Positions 44,511-54,779 of a stretch of 64,000 nucleotides of DNA are shown here, in pieces (position 1 is the stretch's first letter; each line of letters opens with the position of its first letter). Under the pieces are notes generated by a model, which did not search any database, was not told the DNA's origin, and saw only the letters and a program-made list of their open reading frames with translations. The position numbers and the translations under genes were made by a program. The DNA comes from Aeromonas dhakensis. Lineage in GTDB: Bacteria; Pseudomonadota; Gammaproteobacteria; Enterobacterales; Aeromonadaceae. The DNA lies in assembly GCF_000820305.1 (NCBI RefSeq), contig NZ_CDBH01000060.1, forward strand, positions 1-64,000, in the 5' to 3' direction.

Positions 44511-46028
44511 TCAGTTGACGGTTGCAGGCTGACCCAGCGCATCCGGCGGAGTCTGGAACTCGCGCTCGGCGTCGTCGAAGCGCTCCAGCATGGCCTTGGA
44601 GGGGGCCTTGTCCAACAGGCTGAACACCAGGATGGCGAGTCCGGAGAAGAGGAAGCCGGGGATGATTTCATAGAGCCCCAGCCAGCCGAACTGCTTCCAG
44701 ACGATGACGGTCAGGGCGCCCACCAGCATGCCCGCCAGGGCGCCGTTGCGGGTCATCCGCGACCAGAGCACGGAGAGCAGCACCACGGGGCCAAAGGCGG
44801 CGCCAAAGCCGGCCCAGGCGTAGCTCACCAGCCCCAGCACCCGGTTTTCCGGGTTCATGGCAACGGCGATGGCGATGAGTGCGATCACCAGCACCATGGC
44901 GCGGCCGACCCACACCAGCTCCTGCTGGGAGGCGTTCTTGCGCAGGAACGGCTTGTAGAGATCCTCGGTGATGGCGCTGGAGCAGACCAGCAGCTGGCAA
45001 CTGAGGGTACTCATCACCGCCGCCAGGATGGCGGAGAGCAGCACGCCGGCGATCCAGGGGTTGAACAGGATCTTGGAGAGCTCGATAAAGACCCGCTCCG
45101 GGTTAGCAGTCACGCCGCCAGCCTGCTCGGTGAAGGTGGAGAAGTAGGAGAGGCCGAAGAAACCGATGGCCACGGCACCGCCCAGGCACAGCACCATCCA
45201 GGTCATGCTGATGCGACGGGCATTGGTCATGGAGTGGTGGGAGTCCGCCGCCATGAAGCGCGCCAGGATGTGGGGCTGGCCGAAGTAGCCCAGGCCCCAG
45301 GCCATCAGCGAGATGATGGCGATGAAGTCCAGGTTCTTGAACATGTCGAGGTTGCCGGCGTTCTGCGCCGCCACCTGCACCATGGCGGTGTCGATGCCGC
45401 CCACCGCGATGATGACGAACACCGGGGTGAGGATCAGGGCGAAGATCATCAGGGTGGCCTGCACGGTATCAGTCCAGCTCACCGCGAGGAAGCCGCCGAA
45501 GAAGGTGTAGGTGATGGTGGCCGCGGCACCGACCCAGAGGGCGGTGTCATAGCTCATGCCGAAGGTGCTCTCGAACAGGCGGGCACCGGCCACCACGCCG
45601 GAGGCGCAGTAGATGGTGAAGAACAGCAGGATCACCAGGGCGGAGAGGATGCGCAGCACCCGGCTCTTGTCCTCGAAGCGGTAGGTGAAGTAGTCCGGCA
45701 GGGTCAGGGCGTTGCGGTTCTTCTCGGTATGTACCCGCAGCCGGCCGGCGACCCAGCGCCAATTGAGATAGGCACCCAGGGTGAGGCCGATGGCGATCCA
45801 GCTCTCGGAGATGCCGCCGATGAAGACGGCGCCCGGCAGGCCCATCAGGAGCCAGCCGCTCATGTCGGAGGCACCGGCGGAGAGGGCGGTCACCCAGCTC
45901 CCCATCCGGCGGCCGCCGAGAATGTAGTCGTCAAAGTTGCGGGTGGCGCGATAGGCGATAAAGCCGATCAGAACCATCCCGAGGATGTACACCAGAAAGG
46001 TGATAAGCATGGGGGTGCTGGCTGTCAT
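44511..46028 (-). CDS. putP: sodium/proline symporter
   Basis: 505 residues, SSF family with about 13 helices. YILGGRRMGSWVTALSAGASDMSGWLLMG split over two stretches carries the sodium site (D in ASDMSGW). FGGFLAVSWTDTVQATLM and GLGYFGQPHILARFMA match PutP. GGAG lies before the start. No putA beside it, so it stands alone. Confidence 0.94.
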   Translation of the reverse strand: MTASTPMLITFLVYILGMVLIGFIAYRATRNFDDYILGGRRMGSWVTALSAGASDMSGWLLMGLPGAVFIGGISESWIAIGLTLGAYLNWRWVAGRLRVHTEKNRNALTLPDYFTYRFEDKSRVLRILSALVILLFFTIYCASGVVAGARLFESTFGMSYDTALWVGAAATITYTFFGGFLAVSWTDTVQATLMIFALILTPVFVIIAVGGIDTAMVQVAAQNAGNLDMFKNLDFIAIISLMAWGLGYFGQPHILARFMAADSHHSMTNARRISMTWMVLCLGGAVAIGFFGLSYFSTFTEQAGGVTANPERVFIELSKILFNPWIAGVLLSAILAAVMSTLSCQLLVCSSAITEDLYKPFLRKNASQQELVWVGRAMVLVIALIAIAVAMNPENRVLGLVSYAWAGFGAAFGPVVLLSVLWSRMTRNGALAGMLVGALTVIVWKQFGWLGLYEIIPGFLFSGLAILVFSLLDKAPSKAMLERFDDAEREFQTPPDALGQPATVN

Positions 46029-46270
46029 TCAAAACTCCGTTATGTGACGTGTGTGCCCGTTCTGACGACGGACTCTTCCTTAAAAAAACCGCCCTAGCTT
46101 AATCAGCAGATCCCATGACCTCAACCTTTTTTAACAAACAGAAAACACAATATAAACGTTTCATCTTTAACCAACAGACCAGCTTTGCCCCGTTCCGCCA
46201 GATTTTATCCTGACGCAGCAACTGCTTATCCACCGGGCATGTTCAGGGGCTCGATCCCGCCACGGCGGCA

Positions 46271-46299
46271 AAAAAAAAGCCCCGACCAGAAGTCGGGGC
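46271..46299 (-). terminator. terminator of the L,D-transpeptidase gene
   Basis: Stem GCCCCGAC with GTCGGGGC, followed on the minus strand by TTTTTTTT. Confidence 0.9.
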
Positions 46300-46317
46300 C
46301 ATCTCGGCAGGCGCCAA

Positions 46318-47244
46318 TCAGCGATTGATCGCGATCGGCATGCCGCTGCGCTGCTCCAGCGCCTGCTTGACCAGCTGGGAGTCGCTGTCGGCGTGGGCGA
46401 TGAAGCGGGTCACCGCCGGGGTCATCGGCAGCGGCGCAGGCAGGCTGGAGTTGAACTCCTCCTGATTGCGGGAGAGCGGCTGATGTACTTCCAGGTAGCG
46501 GCGGCCATCCGGCTCGACACTGGCCTTGATCGGCTGGTTGACGAACTGCACGCGGGTACCGACCGGTACCTTCTTGAACAGGTACTCGATGTCGTCGTTG
46601 CGCAGGCGCACGCAGCCGTGGCTCACCCGCAGGCCGATGCCGAACTGGGCGTTGGTGCCGTGGATGGCGTACATCTTGCCGATGTAGAGCGCGAACAGCC
46701 CCATGGGGTTGTCCGGGCCGGCCGGCCATACTGCCGGCAGGGTCTCGCCACGGGCGGCATATTCGGCATGCATTTTGGCGGTCGGGGTCCAGGTCGGGCC
46801 CGCCTTCTTGCGCTGCACGCTGGTCACCCAGTTTTCCGGGGTGTCGGTGCCAAGCTGGCCGATGCCGATGGGCAGCACTTCCACCACTTTCTTGCCTTTC
46901 GGGTAGTAGTAGAGGCGCATCTCGGCCACGTTCAGCACGATCCCTTCACGGGGCGCATCCGGCAGGATCAGCTGGTGCGGCACGATCAGCTTCTCGCCGG
47001 TCTGCAGCAGCAGGGGATCCGCCTTGGGGTTGGCCTCCAGCATGTTGGTCAGCCCCAGCTGGAATTTGGCGGCGGCGGCCTCCAGCGGCTGGCCGTTTTC
47101 TTCGGCCGGGACCACGTATTCCAGATTTTCACCCACCAGGCGGCTGTTGGCCGCAGGCAGGGCGTATTCAACAGCGAGCGCAGGCGCGGCGCCCAAAAGG
47201 AGGCTGCAGCACAGCAGGGCCGCAGTAGTGTGGAGGAGCTTCAT
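46318..47244 (-). CDS. L,D-transpeptidase (YbiS/ErfK-like)
   Basis: 308 residues. Signal peptide [24 protein letters not shown], a LysM-like part (~45-100: [21 protein letters not shown]) and the catalytic YkuD domain (~110-240) with [24 protein letters not shown], whose Cys is the nucleophile. It attaches Braun-type lipoprotein or forms 3-3 cross-links. A C-terminal extension of ~60 residues follows. AGGAAAG precedes the ATG at 47244; the upstream in-frame stretch is not coding-like. Confidence 0.92.
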   Translation of the reverse strand: MKLLHTTAALLCCSLLLGAAPALAVEYALPAANSRLVGENLEYVVPAEENGQPLEAAAAKFQLGLTNMLEANPKADPLLLQTGEKLIVPHQLILPDAPREGIVLNVAEMRLYYYPKGKKVVEVLPIGIGQLGTDTPENWVTSVQRKKAGPTWTPTAKMHAEYAARGETLPAVWPAGPDNPMGLFALYIGKMYAIHGTNAQFGIGLRVSHGCVRLRNDDIEYLFKKVPVGTRVQFVNQPIKASVEPDGRRYLEVHQPLSRNQEEFNSSLPAPLPMTPAVTRFIAHADSDSQLVKQALEQRSGMPIAINR

Positions 47245-47431
47245 AACTTTCCTGTAATGGATGACGTGGTTCAAGACTCTGGGCTGACCCGGGAGCGGCG
47301 GGCGATCCGGGGGGCGAAGAGAAGGCCGCCATTTTTCTCCTCTGCCGGGCAAATTTCAACTGACAAGTGGCGGCGGGTCAGCGATTAATATCGCTTTTTT
47401 TATCCGCCGCCAGCCCTTGTCTGATGGCCGT

Positions 47432-48673
47432 TCACCCCTTTTGCCAGGCGCGCATATCGTAACCTGTGGGAGATTGGTGCAACCGCAGATGAAATTGCTC
47501 GATGATGGCAAAAATGTGGTCGAAAATGTCGGCCTGGATCCCTTCGTAATCGGCCCAGGCGGTGGTCGCCGTGAAGCAGTAGATCTCCAGCGGCAGGCCG
47601 TCCGTGGTCGGTGCCAGCTGGCGCACCATCAGGGTCATGTCCTTGCGAATGCCGGGGTGGGCGCGCAGGTAGGCGTCCAGATAGGCGCGCAGGGTGCCGA
47701 GGTTGGTGAGGTGGCGGCCGTTGATGGGGCAGCTGATGGCGTCGCTCAGCTGCTGGTTGTAGGCGCTCAGCTCCTGCTCCTTGCGGCTCAGATAGGGCGC
47801 CAGCAGTTGGGCCTGCTTGAGCTGCAGCTGCTCGTCCGCCGTCAGGAAGCGCACGCTGGTCATGTCGATGTTGACGCTGCGCTTGATGCGCCGCCCGCCC
47901 GACTCTGTCATCCCCTGCCAGTTCTTGAAGGAGTCGGAGATGAGGGCATAGGTGGGGATGGTGGTGATGGTCTTGTCCCAGTTCGACACCTTGACCGTGG
48001 TGAGGCCGATGTCGGTCACCTCGCCATCGGCGCCGTACTTGTCCATCTGCAGCCAGTCACCGACGCTCAGCATACGGTTGGCGGAGAGCTGGATACCGGC
48101 CACCAGCCCGAGGATGGGGTCCTTGAACACCAGCATCAATACCGCGGTCATGGCACCCAGGCCGCTGAACAGGAACAGCGGCGACTTGCCGAGCAGCAGG
48201 GCGATCATCAGGATGCCCACCAGGATGCTGCCCACCAGCTTCACCCCCTGGAAGATGCCGCGCAGGGGCAGATCCCGCCCGAGCCGGGTGTAGCGGCTCA
48301 CCGACAGCAGGCAGTCGAGCAGGGCGAACAGCGCCAGCAGCAGGAACAGCAGGATCCAGAGCTGGGCCACCGTCTCGATGAGCTGCAGGCTTTCGGAGTC
48401 GCGCGGCAGCCAGATCTCGGCCTGCCCCAGCAGCACGGCCCCCTGCAGCACGAAGGCGAGCCGGTAGAACAGCCGCTGCTGCAGTTGGGGCGGCAGCCAC
48501 ACCTGCATGGTCTTGCCGAGCACGCCCACCAGCCGCACCAGCAACACCCGGTGCAGCAGCATGTGCAGCACCAGCGAGGTGAGCACGATAAAGCCGAGGG
48601 CGATCACCAGCCCCGTCATGCCGGTCACCTCCAGTCCTAGCCCGGCCAGCCAGCGAAAAATCGTCTCCTTCAT
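47432..48673 (-). CDS. ybdG: mechanosensitive channel, YbdG-like
   Basis: 413 residues, close to the length of E. coli YbdG (MscM). Five N-terminal helices (~1-165), then the pore helix and the MscS beta domain ([56 protein letters not shown]). It opens under hypo-osmotic stress. AGGAGG lies just before the ATG. Independent of ackA upstream because a strong terminator lies between. Confidence 0.92.
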   Translation of the reverse strand: MKETIFRWLAGLGLEVTGMTGLVIALGFIVLTSLVLHMLLHRVLLVRLVGVLGKTMQVWLPPQLQQRLFYRLAFVLQGAVLLGQAEIWLPRDSESLQLIETVAQLWILLFLLLALFALLDCLLSVSRYTRLGRDLPLRGIFQGVKLVGSILVGILMIALLLGKSPLFLFSGLGAMTAVLMLVFKDPILGLVAGIQLSANRMLSVGDWLQMDKYGADGEVTDIGLTTVKVSNWDKTITTIPTYALISDSFKNWQGMTESGGRRIKRSVNIDMTSVRFLTADEQLQLKQAQLLAPYLSRKEQELSAYNQQLSDAISCPINGRHLTNLGTLRAYLDAYLRAHPGIRKDMTLMVRQLAPTTDGLPLEIYCFTATTAWADYEGIQADIFDHIFAIIEQFHLRLHQSPTGYDMRAWQKG

Positions 48674-48750
48674 CCCATCCTCCTGTGCGTGAAACTGCGG
48701 TCAGGGTACGTATCTGCCACCCCATGTCAAATGGGCACCGGCCCACAAAC

Positions 48751-48780
48751 GACAACGCCCGGCAGGGGCCGGGCGTTGTC
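48751..48780 (-). terminator. terminator of ackA
   Basis: Perfect 13-bp stem GACAACGCCCGGC with its complement around four bases, followed on the minus strand by GTTTGT. Confidence 0.88.
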
Positions 48781-48796
48781 TGGGAGCGAGGGGGCG

Positions 48797-49996
48797 TCAG
48801 CCGACCAGGCTCAGGGCATCGCGGGCGATGACCAGCTCTTCGTTGGTGGGCATCACCAGCGCCAGGCGGCTGCCTTCGGCGGTGATGGGGCCCTCGCCGC
48901 CCAGCACGGCGGCGTTGTTGGCTTCCTTGTCGATCTTGAAGCCGAACAGGGCCAGACGGGCCAGCACCATCTCGCGCACCATGGCGGCGTTTTCACCGAT
49001 ACCGCCGGTGAACACCAGGGCATCCAGACGACCGTCCATGGCGGCAGCGTAGGCGCCGACATACTTGGCCACCCGGTAGGTGAACACATCCAGCGCACGC
49101 TTGGCACCGGCGTCGGTGGCGTAGTTGGAGGTGACGTAGCGGCAGTCGCTGCTCGCCTCTGTCATGCCCAGCAGGCCGGACTCACGGGTCAGGGTGTGGT
49201 TGATCTGCTCCACGCTGTAACCGAGCTGGTCGTGCATGAAGAAGACCACGGCGGGGTCGATGTCGCCGGAGCGGGTACCCATCGCCAGCCCTTCCAGCGG
49301 GGTCAGCCCCATGGAGGTGTCGACGGATTCGCCGCCACGGATGGCGCAGACGGAGGCACCGTTACCCAGGTGGCAGTTGATGATGTTGAGCTCTTCGAGC
49401 GGCTTGCCCAGCGCCTTGGCGGTCTCTTCTGCAATGAAGCGGTGAGAGGTGCCGTGGGCGCCGTAACGACGGATGCCGTTCTCTTTGTAAAGCTTGTAGG
49501 GCAGCGCGTAGAGGTAGGCTTCCTCTGGCAGGGTCTGGTGGAAGGCGGTGTCGAACACAGCCACGTTCTTCTCTGCCAGCGCCGGGAAGACCTTGAGGGC
49601 GGCACGGATGCCGATGAGGTGCGCCGGGTTGTGCAGGGGAGCGAACGGAATGGCGGCTTCGATGCCGGCAATCACGCTGTCATCGATGCGAACGGAACGG
49701 GAGAACTGCTCGCCGCCGTGCACGATGCGATGGCCGATGGCCACCAGCTGCTCGGCCAGGGTCGGATCCTGCGGCAGGATGTGACCCACGATGTGGTCGA
49801 GGGCTTCCTGGTGCGCGGCACCCGCGCCCAGCATGGCCTCGCCCTTGACGCCGTGGAGTTTCCATTTGATACGTGCATCATCCAGATTGAAGCATTCGGC
49901 CAGGCCGGACAGCATGTCCTCACCTGTTTCGGCGTCCATTACGGCAAATTTCAGGGAAGAGCTACCGCAGTTAAGGATCAATACCAACTTGCTCAT
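48797..49996 (-). CDS. ackA: acetate kinase
   Basis: 399 residues of the acetate/propionate kinase family: [20 protein letters not shown] with the phosphate loop, [53 protein letters not shown] and [14 protein letters not shown]. Makes ATP from acetyl phosphate. GGAAG precedes the start. In many relatives pta follows directly; here ybdG follows a terminator, and no pta is in the window. Confidence 0.96.
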   Translation of the reverse strand: MSKLVLILNCGSSSLKFAVMDAETGEDMLSGLAECFNLDDARIKWKLHGVKGEAMLGAGAAHQEALDHIVGHILPQDPTLAEQLVAIGHRIVHGGEQFSRSVRIDDSVIAGIEAAIPFAPLHNPAHLIGIRAALKVFPALAEKNVAVFDTAFHQTLPEEAYLYALPYKLYKENGIRRYGAHGTSHRFIAEETAKALGKPLEELNIINCHLGNGASVCAIRGGESVDTSMGLTPLEGLAMGTRSGDIDPAVVFFMHDQLGYSVEQINHTLTRESGLLGMTEASSDCRYVTSNYATDAGAKRALDVFTYRVAKYVGAYAAAMDGRLDALVFTGGIGENAAMVREMVLARLALFGFKIDKEANNAAVLGGEGPITAEGSRLALVMPTNEELVIARDALSLVG

Positions 49997-50170
49997 GTTC
50001 TACATCTTCCTGTGCTTCGGCTTTATGCCGACAGTGTCGTGTCATCCAAAGTGGATGGGATTCCCCTGCCGGGGGCTTATGGTCGCAGGAAAGTGCGCCC
50101 AATTTTTCAATATGTTAAGTGCAAATCCGGATGATTCCGGCCACTCGTCTCAGCCAGGCTGCGCCAGCGG

Positions 50171-50641
50171 TTACAGGCCGGCCAGCAGATCCCGGTGCAC
50201 CTTGACCACCAGCTTCTTCACCTTGGCCGGCGGGTTGGGGGTGCAGAGGGGGCGATGCAGTTCTCCCGGCCAGAAGATGGCGAAGTCGCCGGGCTGCAAC
50301 GCCAGATAACTGGTCTGTTCGTCGTCGACGAACCAGAGGTCGGGATGGGGGTGATCCGCCCCTTCGCTCGCGTAGGTGTGCGGGCCGACCCCGATCCACT
50401 CCTCGCCGGCGAGCAGCAGCTGGATGTCCAGGTACTGCTGATGGAACTCGCCACGGCGATCCGCCGCCGGCTCGGTCAGCTCTTCGCTCACCAGACAGAA
50501 CAGCTTGAGGCCGTCGACCTCCTGCTTGCCGAGCGGGGCATGCCGCCACCGGTCGACGCTTTGCACCACCTCGACCAGGATGCGGTCGAGCGGGGCGGGC
50601 AGCGGCGTACGCTGCAAGGTATTCAGACTGCCGGTGATCAT
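50171..50641 (-). CDS. YhcH/YjgK/YiaL-family protein
   Basis: 156 residues of the DUF386 cupin-like family: LVSEELTEPAADRRGEFHQQ, YLDIQLLLAGEEWIGVGP and PGDFAIFWPGELHRPLC, with a possible metal site formed by His and Glu (H66, Q-L-D-I-Q, H-R-P). E. coli relatives sit near sialic acid or sugar acid genes and may act as anomerases. No sugar genes adjoin it here. AAGGAAG precedes the ATG. Confidence 0.88.
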   Translation of the reverse strand: MITGSLNTLQRTPLPAPLDRILVEVVQSVDRWRHAPLGKQEVDGLKLFCLVSEELTEPAADRRGEFHQQYLDIQLLLAGEEWIGVGPHTYASEGADHPHPDLWFVDDEQTSYLALQPGDFAIFWPGELHRPLCTPNPPAKVKKLVVKVHRDLLAGL

Positions 50642-50950
50642 GGCGCTTCCTTAGGTGTATTCAGGCGACATCTTAGCCGCAAAATGAAAAAGGACCCGTT
50701 GAAGGTCCTTGTGTCACACCGTCTGCTATCCGTGCAGACCGGGATGGAGCCATGGCTCTCTCCGGCGTGGTGAGTGCACTGTTACACACTCATCCTCGGC
50801 TTGCCAAGCGGGGCAAGCGCGTTCGCCGGGTGATCGTACCAGCTGAAACAATATTATTCACTACTCCATTGCCGGCGACTTTGACCAGACGCAAAAACGG
50901 GAGCATCAGCTCCCGTTTTTTTCGCATCACCTGGTCAAAACCGGTGTCAT
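50642..50950. other. 309-bp gap: two hairpins, no gene
   Basis: Contains a stem-loop AAGGACC/GGTCCTT (50690-50710) close to the YhcH-family start and a strong terminator (50893-50920). Between them no convincing frame, tRNA or repeat is seen. Confidence 0.6.
50893..50920 (-). terminator. terminator of the acyltransferase gene
   Basis: Stem AAAAACGGGAGC with GCTCCCGTTTTT around ATCA. It lies ~30 bases past the acyltransferase stop. Confidence 0.85.
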
Positions 50951-52057
50951 TCAAGCCTTGGCGGCGTTCTCCACCGGCTTGGCGTACATGGCACGCCAGA
51001 TGGCCTTGTGCTCTTCCGGTACCTCGGACTGACGGCTCAGGAAGGCGGCCTGTTCGATGGTATTGGCGTGGCCTGCCACATCCGCAGCCAGGTAGTTGCC
51101 CGGGAAGAGGCGGTAGTTGCCCCAGATCGCCTTGTCGATGAGCGCCGCCAGTTCGTCCGGATCGCTGAAGCCTTCGGTGATGGGGGCGCCGAAGGAGACG
51201 TGTACCCGCCCCTTCTGGCCGACGATGCCGGCGACTATGCTCTCGATGTCCTCGAACTCGCCCTTCTCGTAGCTGCCGTTGATGGACTTTTCGTAGAGCT
51301 CGCGCGCCTTGGCCTTGTCGGTGGGATCCAGCTCATAGCTGATGCTGACCGGCACGATATTGAGGCTGCGCATGTAGTCGACGAACTCGATCTTCTGCTT
51401 CTTGCCATCCACATAGAACATCTTGAGGATGGCCGGGTCGGTCTTGTCATCGCCGTTCTTGGCGCGCCCTTCCTTCTGGGCGATCCAGATGGAGTGGCCT
51501 TCGTGCACCGACTGGCCGATGTAGGCCGACAGCTCGCCGAGCGCCTTCATCATCTCCCGCGGCCCCTTGGCGGAGCGCTTGACGATGAAGCTCTTGTTGA
51601 GCTTCATCAGCTCGGTGGCGCAAGGCTTGCGCAGCAGGTTGTCGCCGATGGCAATGCGCACGGTATCGAAACCATGGGTGTGCAGACCCCAGTTGACGAA
51701 CGCCGGATCCATGGCGATGTCCCTGTGGTTGGAGACGAACAGGTAGCCCTGCTCTTTTTTAAGATGCTCAAGCCCGGAGAAGGTCACCCCCTGGGTGGAG
51801 GTGGCGATCATCCGGCTCATGTAGCGGGTCACCCCCATCTGCACCTGATGGATGGTGGTCACCTTGGACCACTTGTAGCGCAGGAACTGGCGGATCAGCG
51901 GGCGAATGGCCCAGCCCAGCCAGCTCATCAGGGAGCCGAAGCGATACTTGGCGATGGCGCCGATGAATTCATCATCCCGGATCAGCCGCTCGATGGCTGC
52001 CGGTACTTCCTCATCGCGGTAGGGGCGAATGTCCGCGAATCTATCTACTTCTGTCAC
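50951..52057 (-). CDS. PlsC-like acyltransferase
   Basis: 368 residues, membrane-associated. The acyltransferase block is LFVSNHRDIAMDPAFVNWGL, followed by RIAIGDNLL, MKLNKSFIVKRSAKGPREMM and HSIWIAQKEGRAKNG (motif III-like with EGR). In SNHRDIAMD the His and final Asp are separated by five residues, against four in the classical HX4D. This is a feature of a branch of 1-acyl-glycerol-3-phosphate acyltransferases. Start is GTG at 52057 with CAAGG upstream. Likely phospholipid synthesis or remodelling. Confidence 0.82.
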   Translation of the reverse strand: MTEVDRFADIRPYRDEEVPAAIERLIRDDEFIGAIAKYRFGSLMSWLGWAIRPLIRQFLRYKWSKVTTIHQVQMGVTRYMSRMIATSTQGVTFSGLEHLKKEQGYLFVSNHRDIAMDPAFVNWGLHTHGFDTVRIAIGDNLLRKPCATELMKLNKSFIVKRSAKGPREMMKALGELSAYIGQSVHEGHSIWIAQKEGRAKNGDDKTDPAILKMFYVDGKKQKIEFVDYMRSLNIVPVSISYELDPTDKAKARELYEKSINGSYEKGEFEDIESIVAGIVGQKGRVHVSFGAPITEGFSDPDELAALIDKAIWGNYRLFPGNYLAADVAGHANTIEQAAFLSRQSEVPEEHKAIWRAMYAKPVENAAKA

Positions 52058-52188
52058 AATGTCAGCCTTGCGTGTAAGGAGTCGCGGCCGGCGTGCGCCG
52101 GCCGGAAAATTCAGGGCGCAATTTTACACGCTTTTATGCCGAGGGGTATGCGGCGCAGCCAGATAGTGAGATCTGACCAGTAAAAAAC

Positions 52189-52209
52189 AATGGCCCCGAA
52201 CGGGCCATT
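52189..52209 (-). terminator. terminator of cueO
   Basis: Stem AATGGCCC with GGGCCATT around five bases, followed on the minus strand by GTTTTTTAC. Confidence 0.8.
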
Positions 52210-52212
52210 ATT

Positions 52213-53817
52213 TCACTCTTCCACCGTGAACGAGAGCATCATGCCGGTGTCTTCATGCTCCAGCAGATGGCAGTGAGCCATGTAGGCCCGCTCCTTCGGC
52301 GCCGTGTGATCGAAGCGCACCAGCACCTCGCTGCGCCCGCCCTCCACCTTGACGATATCCTTCCAGCCGGCGCGATGGGGGGCCACCGGCTGACCGTTCT
52401 CGCTCAGGATCCGGAAACGGGTGCCGTGAATGTGGAAGGGGTGCAGCATCATGTCCCCCTCCCCCGAGATGATCCAGCGCTCGGTGCGGCCGCGCTTGAC
52501 CGCAAACTGCGGGTCGTTCATGGCGAAGGCCTGGCCGTTGATGCGGTTGCCGCCGTGCAAGTCCAGCGCGCCGCCCGCTTGCGTCATATCGGCCATGTCG
52601 CCATGATCCATCCCGGCCATCCCGTCGCCTTGCCCGTCCATCTTCATCCCGGCCATGCTGCCCGTATCGCCATGCTCCATGCTCATGCCCGCCATGGCAC
52701 CGTGGCCGTAGCGACTCATCAGCGCCTGCATCCCCTGCCGGTCCAGTTCGGGATCCATCGACAGGGTCAGGGTGCGGCTCGGCAAGCCTTGAGTGGCAGG
52801 CAGCGCCGGCAGCCGGGCCAGGCTGTCCGGCAGGCGCCCCTTGCCCTCGATCAGGGAGGGCCGGATCCTCAGCAGCGGCAGAGCCGCATCGAACGGCGCC
52901 AGGGTCATCCCCATCTGGCGCACCGGCAGGGTGAGCAGGTCGAACGCCTGGCCATTGCGGGCATCCACCATCACCTCGAAGCGCTCCCCCGGCAGCAGCG
53001 CCAGCTCGCTCAACGCCACCGGCTCCGCCAGCAGGCCGCCATCGCTGCCGATCACATACAAGGGGCGGCCATCGCTGGTCGCCAGCGTGAGGGAGCGAGC
53101 ATTGCAGCCGTTGAGCAACCGCAACCGCAGCCAGCCGCGGGGGGCGTCGTGGGTCGGATAGACGGCGCCGTTGATCAGCATCAGATCGCCGAACCAGCCG
53201 ACCGCGGCGCTCATCACGTCCAGCTGGTAGTCCACCTGATCCCGCCCATCGAGGCGCTTGTCCTGCAGCACCAGCGGGATGTCGTCCACCCCCCAGCGTT
53301 GCGGCAGCGGCAGCCGCAGGCTCTCCTCGTCGTCGAGGATGAAGAGCCCGGCCAGCCCCATGGCCACCTGATGGCCGGTCTGTCCGTGGGTATGGGGGTG
53401 ATACCAGCAGGTGGCCGCCGGCTGCTCGATGCGAAACGCCGCCTGCCACTCTTTGCCGGAGGGGATGCTGGCCTGCGGGCCGCCATCGGCGGTGCCCGGC
53501 ACCTCCAGCCCGTGCCAATGTATCGTGGTGGTCTCCGCCAGCTGGTTGGCGACCCGGACTCGCACCGCCTGCCCCTGGCGGGCACGCAATGTGGGGCCGA
53601 GCAGGTTGCCGTTGTAGCCCCAGCTGCGGGTCGGCTGGCGTCGCCACTGCATCTGGCCCGGCTGGGCCCTGAGCTGGAACAGGCCGCTGGCGTCCGCCTC
53701 CAGCAACGCAGGAATAGGCAGGGCTGGGCGCTCGGCGGCAAGCGCCCGTCCCCACCAGGGCAAGGCACCGGCGATGCCGACGGCGGTGGAGAGTTTGAGA
53801 AAATCGCGACGCTGCAT
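52213..53817 (-). CDS. cueO: multicopper oxidase CueO
   Basis: 534 residues. Tat signal with QRRDFLKLS, then three cupredoxin domains. Copper motifs: THIHWHGLE-like [34 protein letters not shown] and [15 protein letters not shown], so all four coppers should bind. A Met/His-rich insert ([17 protein letters not shown]) near residues ~385-430 marks CueO-type cuprous oxidases. It oxidises Cu(I) in the periplasm. GAGGAACG precedes the ATG at 53817. A CueR-type promoter lies just upstream. Confidence 0.95.
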   Translation of the reverse strand: MQRRDFLKLSTAVGIAGALPWWGRALAAERPALPIPALLEADASGLFQLRAQPGQMQWRRQPTRSWGYNGNLLGPTLRARQGQAVRVRVANQLAETTTIHWHGLEVPGTADGGPQASIPSGKEWQAAFRIEQPAATCWYHPHTHGQTGHQVAMGLAGLFILDDEESLRLPLPQRWGVDDIPLVLQDKRLDGRDQVDYQLDVMSAAVGWFGDLMLINGAVYPTHDAPRGWLRLRLLNGCNARSLTLATSDGRPLYVIGSDGGLLAEPVALSELALLPGERFEVMVDARNGQAFDLLTLPVRQMGMTLAPFDAALPLLRIRPSLIEGKGRLPDSLARLPALPATQGLPSRTLTLSMDPELDRQGMQALMSRYGHGAMAGMSMEHGDTGSMAGMKMDGQGDGMAGMDHGDMADMTQAGGALDLHGGNRINGQAFAMNDPQFAVKRGRTERWIISGEGDMMLHPFHIHGTRFRILSENGQPVAPHRAGWKDIVKVEGGRSEVLVRFDHTAPKERAYMAHCHLLEHEDTGMMLSFTVEE

Positions 53818-53849
53818 GAGTCGTTCCTCGTTGGCCAAAGCGGACCTTC

Positions 53850-53880
53850 AGCCTATGCAGCAACCCTGCGGCAAGGTCAA
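53850..53880 (-). promoter_or_regulatory. CueR-type promoter of cueO
   Basis: On the minus strand, -35 TTGACC (53880-53875), a 19-base spacer and -10 TAGGCT (53855-53850). The long spacer and the start ACCTTGCC of the spacer region match MerR/CueR promoters, including the E. coli cueO promoter. The right half of the dyad is poorly conserved. Confidence 0.6.
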
Positions 53881-53942
53881 GCCCTGCCGAGCCGGCGGCC
53901 GGACAGTTTCTGGCTTATCCGCTTGCCAGCAGACCCCTGTCG

Positions 53943-54017
53943 TCAAGCCAGCACCAGGCTTACCGCCGCCTCGGCGTGGATCGTGGTGGTGTCGTAGAGC
54001 GGCACCGTGGCGCCGGC
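53943..54017 (-). pseudogene. remnant 3' end of a second racemase copy
   Basis: On the minus strand this reads PLYDTTTIHAEAAVSLVLA and a stop. It closely matches the end of the racemase gene at 54069 (PLYDTTAIHAEAAVSLALA). The DNA similarity also covers ~25 bases past each stop (53917-53942 and 54041-54068). The rest of the second copy is gone, so this is a relic of a tandem duplication or of a paralogue deleted by recombination. Confidence 0.8.
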
Positions 54018-54068
54018 ATTTTCCAACCCACTATCTGCCTCACCTGCTTGCCAGCAGAGCCATGGTCG

Positions 54069-54761
54069 TCAAGCCAGCGCCAGACTCACCGCCGCCTCGG
54101 CGTGGATCGCAGTGGTGTCGTAGAGCGGCACCGCGGCGTCGGCCTCTCCCACCAGCAAGGCTATCTCGGTGCAGCCGAGGATCACCGCCTGGGCGCCCGC
54201 GTCGGCCAGCGCGCGGATGATGGCCAGGTACTCGGCCCGCGAGGCGTCGCGAATGTCGCCGAGACACAGCTCGTCATAGATGATGCGATGCACCCGCTCC
54301 CGCTCGGCCTCCTGCGGCACCAGCACCTCCAGCCCGAACTTCTCCTGCAAGCGCCCCTTGTAGAACTCCTGCTCCATGGTGAAGCGGGTGCCGAGCAGGC
54401 CGACCCTCTGGATCCCGTCCGCTTGCAGCTGACGTGCGGTGGCATCGGCGATATGGAGCAGTGGGATGTCGATGGCAGCCTCAATCTCGGGCGCCACCTT
54501 GTGCATGGTGTTGGTGCCGATCAGCAGAAAATCGGCGCCACCGGCCTGGATGGCCCGCGCCTCGGCCGCCAGCAGACGGGCGGTGGCGGGCCAGTCCCCG
54601 ATATGCTGCAGCCGCTCTATCTCGGCAAAGTCGACGCTGCTCAGCAGCACCCGCGCCGAGTGCAGGCCGCCGAGCCGTGCTCGCACGCCCCGGTTGAGCG
54701 CCTGATAGTAGCTGACAGTGGACTCCCAGCTCATGCCACCCAGCAGACCGATACATTTCAT
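54069..54761 (-). CDS. aspartate/glutamate racemase family protein (YgeA-like)
   Basis: 230 residues. KCIGLLGGMSWESTVSYYQA at the start, FLLIGTNTMHKVAP with the first catalytic Cys replaced by Thr (NTMHK), and VILGCTEIALLV with the second catalytic Cys kept. The loss of one Cys is typical of the YgeA branch, which has broad but weak racemase activity. AAGGAGG precedes the ATG at 54761. A longer frame joining the LysE gene upstream is a shadow. Confidence 0.88.
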   Translation of the reverse strand: MKCIGLLGGMSWESTVSYYQALNRGVRARLGGLHSARVLLSSVDFAEIERLQHIGDWPATARLLAAEARAIQAGGADFLLIGTNTMHKVAPEIEAAIDIPLLHIADATARQLQADGIQRVGLLGTRFTMEQEFYKGRLQEKFGLEVLVPQEAERERVHRIIYDELCLGDIRDASRAEYLAIIRALADAGAQAVILGCTEIALLVGEADAAVPLYDTTAIHAEAAVSLALA

Positions 54762-54779
54762 GGGACCTCCTTGTGTAAG

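Noticed and set aside
50690-50710. Small RNA gene in the gap before the YhcH-family gene
   Set aside because: One hairpin without a promoter or T-tract is not enough support.
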